This document shows, piece by piece, positions 33,121 to 44,400 of a stretch of 64,000 bases of DNA; the stretch's first letter is position 1; the number at the start of each line of letters is the position of its first letter. Source of the DNA: Prorocentrum cordatum. Lineage: Eukaryota; Sar; Dinophyceae; Prorocentrales; Prorocentraceae. The notes under the pieces are model-generated. The model ran no database searches. It had not been told where the DNA came from and saw only the letters and a program-made list of their open reading frames with translations. The translations under genes and the position numbers were made by a program. The stretch lies in NCBI GenBank assembly GCA_963575745.1, contig CAUYUJ010006324.1, forward strand, positions 362,501 through 426,500. The letters are read 5' to 3'.

Positions 33121-33849
33121 TCAATGCCCCCTGCTCGTTGCCAAATGCCATTCCCTGCAATGCTCCTTCATCGAGGCCCCCCGCGACGCCACTCCATGCA
33201 GCTGCCTGGCAACGAGGCGCGGCTCACGTTCCCGCTCACAGCCTCCCCGGTCACGGTCGCTGAAGAGGAACGCGCGGGGCATGTCTAGCAGCTGCTTACA
33301 GTTCCGCATGAGAGAGAAGGCGAACGCATCACAACAAAAAGGCCCAGAGGCCGCACACCCCTCAGGGACAGCCCTGTGCGGACCCCCGCCAGGATCTCTC
33401 CCTGGAAAAACAACAAGATGCCGAGACCGCCACTCCGCGGACCTTGCCCTGGATGCGTTCTGACCAGAATTTCGAGGGGAATCCCGCCGAGGCGACGAGG
33501 GCTTCCTACGATGCCTAAAACGCGAAAGCGAGGGACGGGAATCCCACCGGGGCGACGAGGACTTCCCAGGAGGCCTAGAACGCGAAAGCGCGGGACGGGT
33601 AGCGGTATCGGTCCCGTTTCTCCTCTGGACAGCAATCACAGCTAGGAGGCCAAGGAGCGAGAGGCCAAATCGGCCTTTCGACCGATCGGAACAGCGACGC
33701 AGCGGAGCGGGCGGCGGCGGCGGACCAGCGGCGGCAGCGCCGCCGCCCCGCCGGTTCAGCGCCACCGGTTCGAAACAGTACATCGTCCAGCAACTGCCAC
33801 GTGTTGTCTGTGTCCAGGTGTCTATTTTGGAGGAGGGGATACGAGCCAA
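33121..33849 (-). CDS. doubtful Ser/Arg-rich frame
   Basis: A 242-codon open frame with a duplicated ~57-base segment (33485-33600) translating to SRSRPPGKSSSPRWDSRPSL-like Ser/Arg repeats, a composition seen in SR splicing factors. No RNA-recognition motif is visible and the codon pattern is not decisive. Coding is possible but weakly supported. Confidence 0.15.
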   Translation of the reverse strand: MARIPSSKIDTWTQTTRGSCWTMYCFEPVALNRRGGGAAAAGPPPPPAPLRRCSDRSKGRFGLSLLGLLAVIAVQRRNGTDTATRPALSRSRPPGKSSSPRWDSRPSLSRFRHRRKPSSPRRDSPRNSGQNASRARSAEWRSRHLVVFPGRDPGGGPHRAVPEGCAASGPFCCDAFAFSLMRNCKQLLDMPRAFLFSDRDRGGCEREREPRLVARQLHGVASRGASMKEHCREWHLATSRGH

Positions 33850-34401
33850 GGTGCGTGATGATGTGGGGAAGCGATCGCCGATCTATTCTTATACGGCGCT
33901 AGGTCGCGAGCTTGGAGTCGCCCTATGAGGATTGGCGGGTCTTTTCTCAGCTCGGCTCACAACCTCGGTGTGGGCGAATGTGTAGGCAGGCCCAGACGTC
34001 TCACAGGGCGCAGCTCTAAATTGAAAAACGAAAGCAAAAAAACCAAGAGTGTTGTTTCTCGGCGGGCCCGTCTGAAGCCATCAGCGGGTGGCCATGTTGC
34101 CAAACATGTTTTTGTTGTCTCGGGTGTTTCATTTTCGGAGCTGTTCGGGTCCGAAAAACATGACATCAATGATTGCGACCTGCTACGACTCCATCAACAA
34201 GCCGCCTCCGTGCTTCAGCTCTCGGCCAGAAGGAGATCTTTAACTGCACATGTACTCGCTCACGGAAAGTCGTACTGATTGGCGTCGGTGGCGCCACTGG
34301 TCAGATGGCCCAAGGGAATTTGCAATACCCACAACGGTCTTTATGCTCACACGCTTCCTTTTTTTCTTTTTCCCCCAAGGGGCAGGGCCCAATTTACCTG
34401 T

Positions 34402-36094
34402 TTATCTGGATGAGACAGCTCCTGAAGCCGCCTCTTCCCTCTCCCGAACTCGTTCCAGGAGAGCCAGCATCCGAGGGGTCTGTGGGAGGCTGTCTAGCCT
34501 CGCCCTCATCTGCCCCACCTCCTGAGGAGGGGGTAGATTCACAGCAGACTGCATATGCCCCACTCCACGTCTCGACGTACGAGAGACCCGCGCGTTGGTT
34601 TCACGCGCATGAGGGTGGAGGCCAATATACATTCGCTTCAATGTAATGGTCGTTCCAGCAATATTCCGCTGCTGGCATTCGCGGCCCAACAAAAAAAAAG
34701 CGTGTGGTGTGCGCACCACATGTCGTGCAGAAGTACAAAACAGCTTCACTCGAGCTGCCTGGTTGGTCACATCCAGTGACAACAGTGTGGGCCAAGGCGT
34801 GGCCCATGTCAAAGCTGAGAACTCCCAAATTTTGCTCGGCTTAGGGCATCCCAGCAGAGGTCCCGACGCAACGTCTCTGCGAAGGAGTAAACGCCGCATG
34901 CATCTAGCCCTGCCGTCTTCTAACTTCCCCCAGCAACGCCAGCCCCCAGACTTGAGAAACCTTGTTCGAGGTCCAGGGGGAGGGCGTTCGAACTTCCCAC
35001 GAGGGAAAACACACAGAACCTTGGCCAGCACACGGGCCGCGAAGGTGCACTTGTCCAGGGAAGCATTCAGCACCTCCGACACGCGTTGGGCAGGAGAGGG
35101 GTGGAGGGAAAGGGAATGCTTGGCGAGGGCGTCAGCGCTCCAATTCCCGACGGCGATTCTTCTCTCTCCGCCAGGGAGCGCATCTATCACACTGCGAGCT
35201 CGATGGGCAGGGGTGTGGCGCACTTCTGGTTCATGATCCCGTCTTTCGTGAAACAGCGCTCCTCCCCCAACTCCTGCATACCGATGGCGGCGATCCACTT
35301 GGTGTCGCGGATCGGCCGTGCATAGCTTCACTACCGTCATGCAGTCGCTGTACCACGCACCTGGGTAGGGCACAAAGAACGGGATCAACGACGTAGCCTG
35401 GTGCTCCGCCGCCTGCGGCGTCTGGGGCAGGACGCCCCAGGCTGTTCCTATGGCATAGGCGACGATGTCCTCTCCAGGCCCTAAGAAAAACCAGGCGCAC
35501 GCCGCCCTTGAAAGTTCGCGGGTCGCGCGCCGTGCACACGATCCGTCCATACAAGCATCACATCCTCTTAAATCGATGTTCCCCCAAGTCACCTCTGCCT
35601 TCTGGGGGGGTGAAAAGTCTGGGATCGGGGTCGGTATGGGGGGGGGGGGGGCGGGTAGCTGTTTTCAGGGTGTTCCATCTTCAACTCATCCCAAAAGCTC
35701 CTGCATTCACTTTCAGCTGCCTCCTGCGGACAACGTTCAGTACCCCCTGCCGCTTCTAGACGCGCAGCTACAACTTCGGGACGCTGACATTGCCAGGCGC
35801 GGTGCCTGACCGAGTCAGGTTGCCCGCAAAGAGGACAACGCCCGTCGCTAGAAGATCCTGAAGCTCGTGCTCGCGCACGTGTACTAGCGCCTCCGCAAAC
35901 AACAGGTGATGGCCACGCGCTTTTCCCGATGAGAAAATTGTTTGGACCTGGGGCCGAGGAGTTTTTGGATGGGGGTCCACAACCGCTCGCGTCCCAGGAA
36001 ACGACGGGGAATTCGCGGCCAGCTTACGTTCATGACCTCGCTGGGTGGCTAACATCAACAAATGACCGACCATGGACGGAGACGTGCAAAACAA
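34402..36094 (-). pseudogene. LINE-type retrotransposon 3' fragment (zinc knuckle and RNase H)
   Basis: Minus strand near 35.80 kb encodes CPLCGQPDSVRHRAWQC, the C-x2-C...H...C knuckle that precedes RNase H in dinoflagellate LINEs. Downstream, in the frame opening at 35592, come MDGSCARRATRELSRA (first catalytic Asp region), WGVLPQTPQAAEHQA (Glu), YSDCMTVVKL (Asp) and GNWSADALAKHSL (terminal Asp). A Cys/Arg-rich tail runs to 34402. The knuckle and RNase H are in different frames, so the copy is broken. RT and endonuclease are absent. Its host role would have been removing RNA from RNA-DNA hybrids during target-primed reverse transcription. Confidence 0.7.
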
Positions 36095-36099
36095 CTGAA

Positions 36100-36735
36100 T
36101 CTCTCTACCCTAATCGTCTTCCCACGTAAGCGCAGATGTGGCGCACCAGCCGACTCCGAATGACGACAGATGCATGCGCTGGATCGGTCCACGGGAATTC
36201 CTCCAGCTCACTTGGTTGTCGAAAGGCACAACGCACCACATCTGACATATCTGCTTGACGTTGTAAGGCGACGTGACGGGGTCCGTGACCGCAAGCCACA
36301 CAATGTGAGCCTATTGCAGGGCTGGCGCAACTCCTGCCCTCCAGACAGGATCTCCTCCGAAACAAAGTTTGGCGATGAGCGAACACCCTCGATGACGTGG
36401 GACACGATGCGACAACATGACACGACGCGCAAGATGCAACTCGTGATCGCTCATGCCAACAACAGCAGCTCCGAACGTGGCGGCAGGCTGAAGTCCTGCG
36501 ACGCGGATTTCTCCGGGGAGCCCCCCATGTGGCGTTCGGATTCGGGGCGCATCACGGCCATGAGAAAATCAGGTGAGCGGACTTCCTGGTGCATGCCGTA
36601 TATTGCTGTTCCGCGCCGACAAAGGTGAGGAGGCTTGTTTAATGGAGTACTTGCCAAAACTAGTCTGTTCCCCCTTACGCGAGGCTTCTCTGAGGAAGTG
36701 AGAGTGGAACCTGGGGGACAGACTCAACATGCAAG
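36100..36735. other. spacer between divergent LINE fragments
   Basis: No intact frame. Short minus-strand peptides may be decayed upstream LINE sequence, but I could not anchor them to a motif. Confidence 0.35.
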
Positions 36736-36738
36736 GGC

Positions 36739-37798
36739 GTGTATGCGCTGATGGGGTCTTCAGCTATCTTTCAAGTTCTAAGTACACTCCTTACTAGACG
36801 GTATCCCCGAGAACGCTTTCTTTGCAACGCTGTGTATACGCGTACTCGAGCGGCCGACTTAGGCTACCAACTGACCTGCCAGCTCTGCCCGCTCTGCCTG
36901 GAGGCGCCTGGCGCACTTTGGCACAAATATTTGGGGGTGTCAGTGTCCCGAAGCTGTGGAACTGAGGGGCTCCTTGGTGGATACCCAGATTCAGAGGTGG
37001 GCGAACGAAATGGAGGACCACTTGGCAGTCTTCGGCGTGCTCCCCATCCTGGCTATGTGTTTCCTCCTCCTCTCAGCGAAGGGCGCATTCAGGTTGAGTG
37101 GCTGCAAGGTGGTCCCGAGGATGCTGATCGCGTTCTCAATGGGGACATACGCATCGACGGATCGTGCTCCAAATCCATCGCGAAAGAACTGAACTGGGAG
37201 GGCTGGGCTTTCACCTTGGTGGACAGGGGAAGGGAAGTAATTAGTTCGGGTCAGGAGGCCTGTCTGGGGCCCCTGTCGTCAGACCCCGCAGGCGGCCTAG
37301 TCGCTCGCTCTGTCCCTATCACTACTCAATGGAGCACGTTACCATGTTAAGTCGACTCCGAATGCCTAAGATGTGCTTAATATGTCGCGTTGGCTTGGTC
37401 CGAACAGATCCCTCTCAAAACGTATGTCTTCTGGTAGCTAAGTGCATCCGCGAGCACCTTCATACGATCAGGGCGCGCAAGGTGAAGCCCAACTCGCAGT
37501 CCACGAGGCTGAAGAAGAGTGGGATAGACACCGCAGGCAGGGCAACAAATGGGCTCACGTGTCGGGCCAAACTGCGGCATCCTTGCATCCTTCGCCTCCT
37601 CCCGCAGAACTCGAAGGCCTTGTCAAGTCCTTAGCGGTGGCCCGTGCAGTGGGGCGGTTAGGAACCATGCGTATGTCTGTGTGGTCCAGGCTGATCATGA
37701 ATAAAGATGTCGAACTGGTCAAACCGCCTGTCAAAGAGCGGGTCCCGTCTGAGCAACCGCACGCTTGGCACTGGGTCGGGTCCTACTGGCAGAGCTAA
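36739..37798 (+). pseudogene. second LINE 3' fragment, divergent orientation
   Basis: Plus strand encodes a knuckle-like CQLCPLCLEAPGALWHKY (about 36879-36932), then IRIDGSCSKSIAKELNWEG (about 37150-37206), corresponding to the first RNase H motif of the minus-strand fragment. In another frame come RQGNKWAHVSGQTAASLHPS (about 37534-37590) and a C-terminal tail ending at 37798. Frame changes show that it is not functional. It lies back to back with the fragment at 34402-36094 and belongs to the same broad family. Confidence 0.6.
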
Positions 37799-38011
37799 AA
37801 CTGTCTCCTTGGTGAGCGTGGCCAACAGCATGTAGAACCTCTTGGAGGCGCGTGCTATGCAACCATCGGTGCTCAGAAATCTGGCCCATCGTGCGTCTAA
37901 ATTGATGTTTCGGATGGCAGATTTATTGGTATGTGCCATAAGTGCGGGTAGAATACCACACATGAAGAGGTCGCCTGGATCGCCTGGGAAAGAGATGCGA
38001 GTCACGCATGC
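37658..38011 (-). CDS. candidate exon, unknown protein
   Basis: Minus-strand peptide with balanced composition (GDPGDLFMCGILPALMAHTN, INLDARWARFLSTDGCIARA, FYMLLATLTKETVLAL) that ends with TAA at 37658. A good acceptor, TCTCTTTCCCAG, lies immediately upstream at about 38012-38023. It overlaps the tail of the plus-strand LINE fragment, so at most one of the two overlapping readings is real over 37658-37798. No family recognised. Confidence 0.3.
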   Translation of the reverse strand, partial: ACVTRISFPGDPGDLFMCGILPALMAHTNKSAIRNINLDARWARFLSTDGCIARASKRFYMLLATLTKETVLALPVGPDPVPSVRLLRRDPLFDRRFDQFDIFIHDQPGPHRHTHGS

Positions 38012-38029
38012 CGTGAGGACGCCACATTT

Positions 38030-39915
38030 GCCTCGCATAGCAACCCGTGGGGACGTCTGCAGAAAAAGGTCTGCATCCTTCGTACACTGAGCCTGGAATT
38101 ACCGTGGCTGCTAACACGTTGTGCCGTCTGCAAAGCTCGTGCGCTGCCTGTCGTCCAGATTGCTTGCCATGTATGGATATTTTCCTCACAAAGGGGTCGC
38201 CGTCTGTGTGTGGCACATGTGTCTGAAGGAGGGTCAACCTCGAACACATCCTCTCTCACAGAGGTCAACGCAACGGCGAGAGCCGCCGCGGTGGCCGTGC
38301 CGCGTGGGAGGGAGGGGGAGATTGTCGAGGCCGGAAGGAACACGCGTGTGCGCGTGCGAACGCGTGCGCGCACGCCGTCACGGCCGGCATCGACGTTGCA
38401 CTGCCACCTTCGCGCTCCTGGCAACTTCGGCGCCCTCGCTTTCTCGAGGGCCTCTCTCGACCGCCTGGACACGCCTCGAGCGCGAATGTTTTCCGAGGGA
38501 GGCTGCCACCGCCCAAGCTGTTCAACAGAGCGCCCCCAAAGCAACAAAAGACCACGACTCCAGCGAACCTTCCGCAAGCGAGCCCTTTCGACTGTGTGGG
38601 GGGCGTGACATCCTCCACCTCCACTAGCGAGCAACCCTTCAGCAGAGGCAGGCAACTACATGAACTAGGACAGAAAATGGGTCGTGCGCGAGATGGCATA
38701 GCGACCTTACGAGGTGGCTTACGCGGGCTGCCAACGCGACACGCTACATTGGAAACAAGGGCGCTTACCCGCAACCTTACGCGGGCAGCTTACGCGCCAA
38801 TGTCCGCGTAGTCGAACCCGACCGCTGCCAATCCTGGACAAGATGGGGGCTCAGACTTTGCGAGCGGTGGCGTGCGAAGTGAGCTCCCGCCAGTAGACCC
38901 CTACCGGCCCAGCTCGATGGACAGCGGGGGCAGTTCTCGGACTTCGTCACTGACCTGCGGATGCCGATTCCTTCGGCCGTTGGAAACACACCCAAACCTC
39001 CGCCATACTGGTCCCGCCTTCTTCCCCAAGGCCGGCGTTTCATCTCGAGCCGGTTCTCGGCGGCCCCAGGCCCCAGCGAGAGCTCCCAGAGGTTCAACAG
39101 GGGCAGAAACTGCCCATCGCGACCTTTCCATGACGCGAGGCCCTGGTGCCGTGGCCCTTGTGCCCCAGACTGGGCTCACAGGACAGGCCCTCCGACACAG
39201 GTGTGTGCTGTAGGGGCCCAAGGACACGCAGACACACACAAAGATCTACACAAATTCCCTGACCTATATATTTCTTGGACTTTCCGTTTCCAATTCCCAT
39301 GTGTCCCAGATTGGCAAATCGTATAGACTTCCCATGTTTCCCATATCCTCATGCAAATCAATGTTTATTGTTCCCTCTCTTGACGTTGGTCGTGGCCCCG
39401 CGGCCCGTAACGGGCCGCCAGAGGCTCCATCCTGCGCAGGGCCGGCCGTCGTCGGCGGGCGGCGCAAGGGAAGCGGTCGATTGCTGCCGCTTCTGACACG
39501 GGCCCCAAGCTTGAATTCACGATTTCTGATGCGGGGGGTAGGACACGCGTTGAAACTATCTGCTCGGCTTCGACTGTGATGACAAATCCCGTCTGCGCAT
39601 TGTCCTCTGGCCTGTAGCGCCGCCGCCGCCTGCTCCCGACGATCTCTGCTCCGCGGCGACTGAGAGGGAGAAGAGAAACGAGAAACAAACAGAGCAAGGC
39701 GAGGGAGAGGCGCACGGAGGGCAGGGGCGGCGCCTGGCCCTCCGGCCGAAGCACTACACGCCGCCACGCTGGTCCCGGGCAGGCTGTGCTGCCCGGCGCA
39801 GGGGGACGAGGAGGGGAGAAGCAGGCGGACGACGACGAACGCGCAGGCGGGAGACCACGAAAGCAGCCTTCCAAGACCAGCCAGCAGCGTTGAGCACATT
39901 CCGCGGAGGAGCGGG
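38030..39915. other. no gene recognised
   Basis: GC-rich complex sequence with short open frames on both strands. No domain or splice pair could be supported. Confidence 0.45.
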
Positions 39916-39919
39916 GCCG

Positions 39920-40172
39920 GGGATGAAGGAGAGGAGGAGATGAGGGGAGGAGAGGGGAGATGGGACGAGGATGAAAAGGAGGACGAGGATGAGGCGATAG
40001 GAGTAGGAGAAGGAGGAGGGAGGAGGGAGGAGGGGGGGGAGGAGGAGGAGGGAGGAGGGAGGAGGAGGAGGAGGAGGAGGAGGAGGAGGAGGAGGAGAGG
40101 AGGAGGAGGAGGAGGGAGGGAGGAGGAGGAGGAGGAGGAGGAGGAGGAGGAGGACGAGGAGACAGCGCAGCC
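39920..40172. repeat. GGA microsatellite
   Basis: AGGAGGAGG with AGGGAGG interruptions. It ends just past the stop codon of the small gene at 40180. Confidence 0.9.
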
Positions 40173-40179
40173 ACCGCCC

Positions 40180-40506
40180 CTAGAGGTCTGCATGGGCTGC
40201 GTATCCTTTCTTGATCTCATCGCCGGGATGTGACTACGAGGAAGGGCAGGAGGAGGAGGAGGAGGAGGAGGAGGAGGAGGAGGAGGAGGATGAGGAGGAG
40301 GAGGAGGAGGAAGAGGACCAGTGCAAACTTACGCGGATAGACCGCGTGTGGCCCGCAGCGTCAGTGTAAACCCATGGCTTCTCAATGATGTTGAAAGACA
40401 GCCTCCCTCCAAAATCCATCTTCGCAGGCCCCATACAAGGGGTCATTCCCACTGACGGAATTGCCCCGTTGGGGGACAACTTTGTAAACATCTTGAAGCG
40501 TGGCAT
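40180..40506 (-). CDS. small two-exon protein (75 aa), unknown function
   Basis: Exon 1 (40333-40506, 58 codons) starts at ATG 40504-40506, seven codons after an in-frame TGA, and reads MPRFKMFTKLSPNG ... IIEKPWVYTDAAGHTRSIR. It is followed exactly by a consensus donor, GTAAGT. The intron (40234-40332, 99 bp) is mostly TCC microsatellite and ends CGTAG. Exon 2 (40180-40233) continues in phase 0 as SHPGDEIKKGYAAHADL and stops with TAG. The joined product has balanced composition, two Cys-free termini and no transmembrane segment. No family recognised; it could be the last two exons of a longer protein if an upstream acceptor was missed. Confidence 0.6.
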
Positions 40507-40520
40507 CAGACCATGATCAA

Positions 40521-40680
40521 GACCTCAACGCCACGAATTAACCTGACTGTTACGCCTTGGCGATCCTGAGCCGTGCCAGAACACCATTCATGGGACTTCA
40601 ACGCCGCGAATCAACGTAACTGTCGTGCCCTGGCAGTCCTGAATCGCTACGAGACGACATTTCTGGTACGTTACCCATGA
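40521..40680. repeat. 73-bp tandem duplication
   Basis: TCAACGCC.CGAAT.AAC..ACTGT at 40525 and again at 40598, diverged by roughly a fifth. It lies just upstream of the small minus-strand gene. Confidence 0.7.
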
Positions 40681-40689
40681 GAGCTAATG

Positions 40690-40928
40690 ACATTGTTGCA
40701 AATACTGAACACGAATGTGCACGGCGCTAAGCGAGAGCCACACTTTCTCAAAAAATACCACCCGATCCCAAGCAATGCAACTCTTGCAACACTGCAAAAA
40801 CGAATGAACACGGCGCTAAGGCGAGAACGACATGTTGAACACCACACGCCCTCAATCCGTGAAACTCTTGCAATCTTAGAAACACATGCTAAGGCTTACG
40901 CGATGAACACATGTTGAAAACCACCCGT
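40690..40928 (+). repeat. 83-bp satellite, left part
   Basis: Units carry CTCAATCCGTGAAACTCTTGCAA, GCGCTAAGGCGAGAAC and ACATGTTGAAAACCACCCG (motifs). The array is interrupted at 40928 by the copia element and resumes at 51453. Confidence 0.85.
40925..40928 (+). repeat. target-site duplication CCGT, left
   Basis: CCGT directly before the 3' LTR; the same four bases follow the 5' LTR at 51453-51456. A 4-5 bp duplication is normal for Ty1/copia integrases. Confidence 0.75.
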
Positions 40929-41250
40929 TGTCTCCCCACCGACGTTATCTCCAGATGACAAGGTGTCCCCTTTTCTCCGTCAGCACGGTCTCAGTCCTAG
41001 TGCGATCTCCGATCGCGCTGCACAGGCACTCTTGCACTCGTAGTAGTAAGAGGAAGGAAAGGATGGGCCTTGGAATGGAATGGGTAGTGAGTGACGGAGG
41101 ATTAACAACAAGTGAGTAGAAGAAGTATGGCCTTGAGCCCAAATGGTTACGGAGGGGGCCCAGTTCCCGATCATAGGGTTCAAGTCCAAGGACAAGGGCG
41201 AGGGCTACTCTCCTCACCCGATCAATGAGCTAGAGGCGCTCATTCCCACA
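40929..41250 (-). repeat. 3' LTR
   Basis: Starts TGTCTCCCCACC and ends CATTCCCACA as written on plus, so it has the canonical TG...CA ends. Its length is identical to the other LTR. It holds the element's transcription end; on the minus strand the copy at 51131 would hold the promoter. Confidence 0.93.
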
Positions 41251-41260
41251 GTCCCCCGGA
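41251..41260 (-). other. polypurine tract candidate
   Basis: Minus strand reads TTTTCCGGGGGAC directly before the 3' LTR. The GGGGGA core is the likely plus-strand DNA primer, although it is short and followed by one C. Confidence 0.5.
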
Positions 41261-41575
41261 AAATAATGGACTTGAAACGGGATAGGGCCTTCATCCTCCG
41301 CAACCATCGGCTTGCTCGGGAGGAGCTCTGACCGAGACAAGCAAAACGTGGAGGGCGTCCTTCCGACTGCTCTCTAAATCACAGCGTGGCAGAATGGTCT
41401 TGTCTTGCTGTTCTGCAACACCCGTGAAGAGGCTCTGGCCAAGGGTGTTCTCACGAGGAGCATTCACCGGCACTGAGAGCTAGGGGAGAGGCGCCACTCA
41501 AAAGCACAGTACGCGACACAGGCTCGGGCTGGGTCAGGAAAAAGGGCAGAAGACAGAGAGAGGGAGCCGACGACC
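41251..41575 (-). other. 3' untranslated region of the copia element
   Basis: Lies between the RNase H stop codon and the 3' LTR. No further reading frame with a motif is seen. Confidence 0.6.
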
Positions 41576-42640
41576 CTAGTCCAGCTGCCTTCTCGACGCG
41601 GCCCTGGAGCGGTTCTTGGCCCCGGGGTCCTCCTTGCGTTTCTGCACGGACTGCTCCTCGGCTGAGAGCCGAATGAGCCCTGATTTCAACAGATGGAGCT
41701 GATCAGCGCTACACTTAGCCATATCTGCCTTGGTGAGACAATCGACCGGGAGGAGCGGGTGAGGCATCCATCGTATTGACGATCCGATCCGGTCCATGGT
41801 GCCTCGTATTACCGCTAAGGCTTTCGCGGCTCGGCGGTCCGACTTGGCTCCGGAGGTCTGCATGGATAGAGCGTCGTAGATCCCCTCTGCGTCGACGACG
41901 CTCGCGTTGTCGGCCGGTTGAGGAGGGCCTAACACTTCGCATTGGTTCTTCAGTGGAGCCACCAAAGGACCGAGATTCTCCCGCCTGCGTTCGTTCACTA
42001 CGTTTCCACGCGCGACGTCCAGCAGGAGAATCTGCAGCCACTCGGCTTCCCCAAGAGCACTGGAAAGAGCTAAAGTGTCCCGAGCCAGAGCAGACGCCAC
42101 TTGGCGCCGTAGCTTCCCGGACCTCCAGGCAAGGGGGGCGACTCGGGCCCGGGACCCGTGGGCCAGGGAATTATCGGCCATGTAGATCTGCCAAGCCTCC
42201 TGAGGATGCTGAGGCCCCCACTTATCTTCGGCCCCCACCCCTCCACAATCACTCGCAGTCGCTAGCACAAAACCGTCCGGCTTAAACCGCCAGACGATGA
42301 TCGGAGGCCGTCGACCTGAGATGGTCGACCATCTTGTTCGCATCCAGCAAATCTTCCACACAGGGACTGTTGACTTCTGTGGCCAGAATAGAAGCGGCCC
42401 CCGCGGCCTCGGCGCGGTTTTCCCTGCCGACCCACTGGAGTTTGTAAACGAGGCTCCTAAAAGCCCCCACTTCTCCTCCGATGAGTGGTCCCGCGTGGTC
42501 TCCTCTACGCCCCCGTGCCAAGGGAATCTTGTTAAGTTGCTCCAGGATGTATTTTTCTTGATCGACCAGAATCCGGCCCCCGGTGAACCGAAGCCTACGG
42601 CCTATGCATTCCACCCCAGCGGCATCCAGGAGTTTTATCT
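41576..42640 (-). pseudogene. copia RT thumb/connection and RNase H
   Basis: The upstream part (42282-42614 frame) has MECIGRRLRFTGGRILVDQEK and LVYKLQWVGRENRAEAAG, then a frame change at about 42.30 kb after LLDANKMVDHLRSTASDHR. The RNase H part follows in the frame ending at TAG 41576-41578. It has VLATASDCGGVG (first Asp), RDTLALSSALGEAEWLQIL (Glu region), DAEGIYDALSMQTSGAKSDR (Asp region) and HPLLPVDCLTKADM. It would degrade the RNA template during reverse transcription in the particle. The frameshift disables this copy. Confidence 0.85.
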
Positions 42641-42683
42641 TCCCAAACGTGAAACGCTCCAGAAAAGGGTCCAGGTAGTTTTC

Positions 42684-43430
42684 CTATTTGCCTTCCCTGA
42701 ACGCTATGGCCCAGTCGTCTACTTCCACCAAGACCTGCGCCTGCAGCTCGCCGCGGGCTCGCTCCACGAACCAGCAGGGCTCGAGCTTAGTGCGTTCGAG
42801 GCCCCGCGACTTCATGCAATTGGCCGTGGTGCGGTGAAAGGCGAGCGGCGCGTCGTCTAGGCCGTAGACGGGCGCTATCAACTCGATGAGTGAGCCGGGC
42901 GGAACCGGGACTCCGTCGCACGGTTCCACGAACACTCGGCCTCGAGCGCGCTGGAGAGGTGCGGACTGACAGAAAGCATTCTTGATATCCCCAATATAGA
43001 TAGTAAGACGATACATGAGAGAGAGACGACGAGAAACAACATGAGGGCCTCCATACATGGAGTAGGGGCATAGACTTGAAGTTCCGCCGCGTCTTCGTCC
43101 TGATGGCCCCGGACACACCACCTGGATTTGGCTTTTTCCATCGAAAAGGTTCCCCCCTGCGGTTTCCACCTCCGGACCATGCGACTCGAAACGATCTGGC
43201 TCGGGAAAAGCCGGCGAAGCTCGTTGGCCCCCTTGGGGGGGGTGCACGATCACAGCCTTGGTTCCCTCGGATATGGCTTTCCATTCGTTCGCATCGGAGA
43301 TGTCGAACTCCCTTTTCTCTTCTGGGCCAAGACGCCTGTGCTGACCCTCGGCCCCTCGATTGGCCAGGAGAGACGGATCCATCTTCCCCGGGGACGATTT
43401 CCACATCGGCGTTTCCGTTGGCGTAGGTCT
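42684..43430 (-). pseudogene. copia reverse transcriptase
   Basis: Three frame segments make one RT. KREFDISDANEWKAISEGTK and AVIVHPPQ lie in the frame opening at 43406. KSRWCVRGHQDEDAAELQVY and APTPCMEALMLF lie in a second frame (42878-43180). Back in the first are IYIGDIKNAFCQSAPL (first catalytic Asp, about 42965-42990) and LVEVDDWAIAF, the YxDD equivalent (about 42705-42732). Between them is SLIELIAPVYGLDDAPLAFH. The aspartates are intact but the two frameshifts break the enzyme. The function was copying element RNA into DNA. Confidence 0.88.
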
Positions 43431-44400
43431 CCCGGGACCCGCTCCATCCCTGGGACTGGATTTCTTGTCCTAACTGATCGAGAAGGTAAACCTCCTCGTG
43501 CATATGGGCGAGAAGGGTCATAGCCATGTCCCCGCCGTTCTCGGTGCGATCTCCTCCTCGTGGCGAGTGAGACCTGTGTCGAGCGGGAGCCTCGAGTTCT
43601 CTAACCTGTTGCCTCACTCTGCCTTCCTGAACTCCCCGAAAAGCCTCCCCTGGAGTGCGAGTCATCCTACCGCTCCCTCCATCCAGACGCCTAAGTCCCT
43701 CCGTGTCCTGCATCAAGCGAATGAGCCGACCAGGGTCAACTGGCTCCGCTGAGTGATGCTGAGAGGCAGAATCGGACAGCGCAAGCCTAGGGGCACTAGC
43801 GGGCGGAACACTGGCAGCCGAGGCTTCAAAATGAAGGCTGTCGGGAGGGACATCGCCTGGCTCCCTGTCCCTTTTTTTCACCTTGAGGGAGAGTGGGCCT
43901 CGAGCGCGTAGCGCGACCCGAATCGCCGTCTCGCTCGGCAACGCTGCGAGCTCTCTGGGACTGCCCAGAAGTCTGCCTTGAGGGCCCAGATGAGACCTGA
44001 ACCTCGGATCTGTTTTCCAGGGACTCGGGAGCTCGCGCCCCTTCAGCATGGGCGGGCAAGGTAGCCCCCTCAGGAATCGGGGCCAGACCTGGAGGAGGCA
44101 GAGGTGGAAGAGCCCCGAGTTGACCACCTGATTCCCCCCTTCTCCTGAAGCAACAGATGGAGGCACAATGTCGGGACCCTCCCCCGCGGCGGCTCCGCCG
44201 TCCGCCTCTACGGCGGGCGCCGCCTCGGGGGGGGGGGGGGGGGGGGCGACCTCCACAGGAGCGTCTGGAGCCCACGCGCCGGGGGGAAGGGGGTCCCTCA
44301 CTGGAGACGTTTGTCCCAGCTCGATGCGCGCTGGTTTGGGCCTCTCTGAGGAGCTGTTGGACAGACGAGTCAGCAAGAATCTCCGCTCCTCGGGATTCTT
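43431..44400 (-). pseudogene. copia integrase-RT linker
   Basis: A proline- and serine-rich region of low complexity joins integrase tail and RT, including a run of C at 44230-44246 (plus-strand G) that could cause frame slippage. Two minus frames are open through it; I cannot decide which is ancestral at each point. Such variable linkers are normal in copia polyproteins. Confidence 0.5.

Noticed and set aside
41100-41250. tRNA gene inside the LTR (GGTTCAAGTCC B-box-like string)
   Set aside because: No acceptor or anticodon stem can be folded around it.
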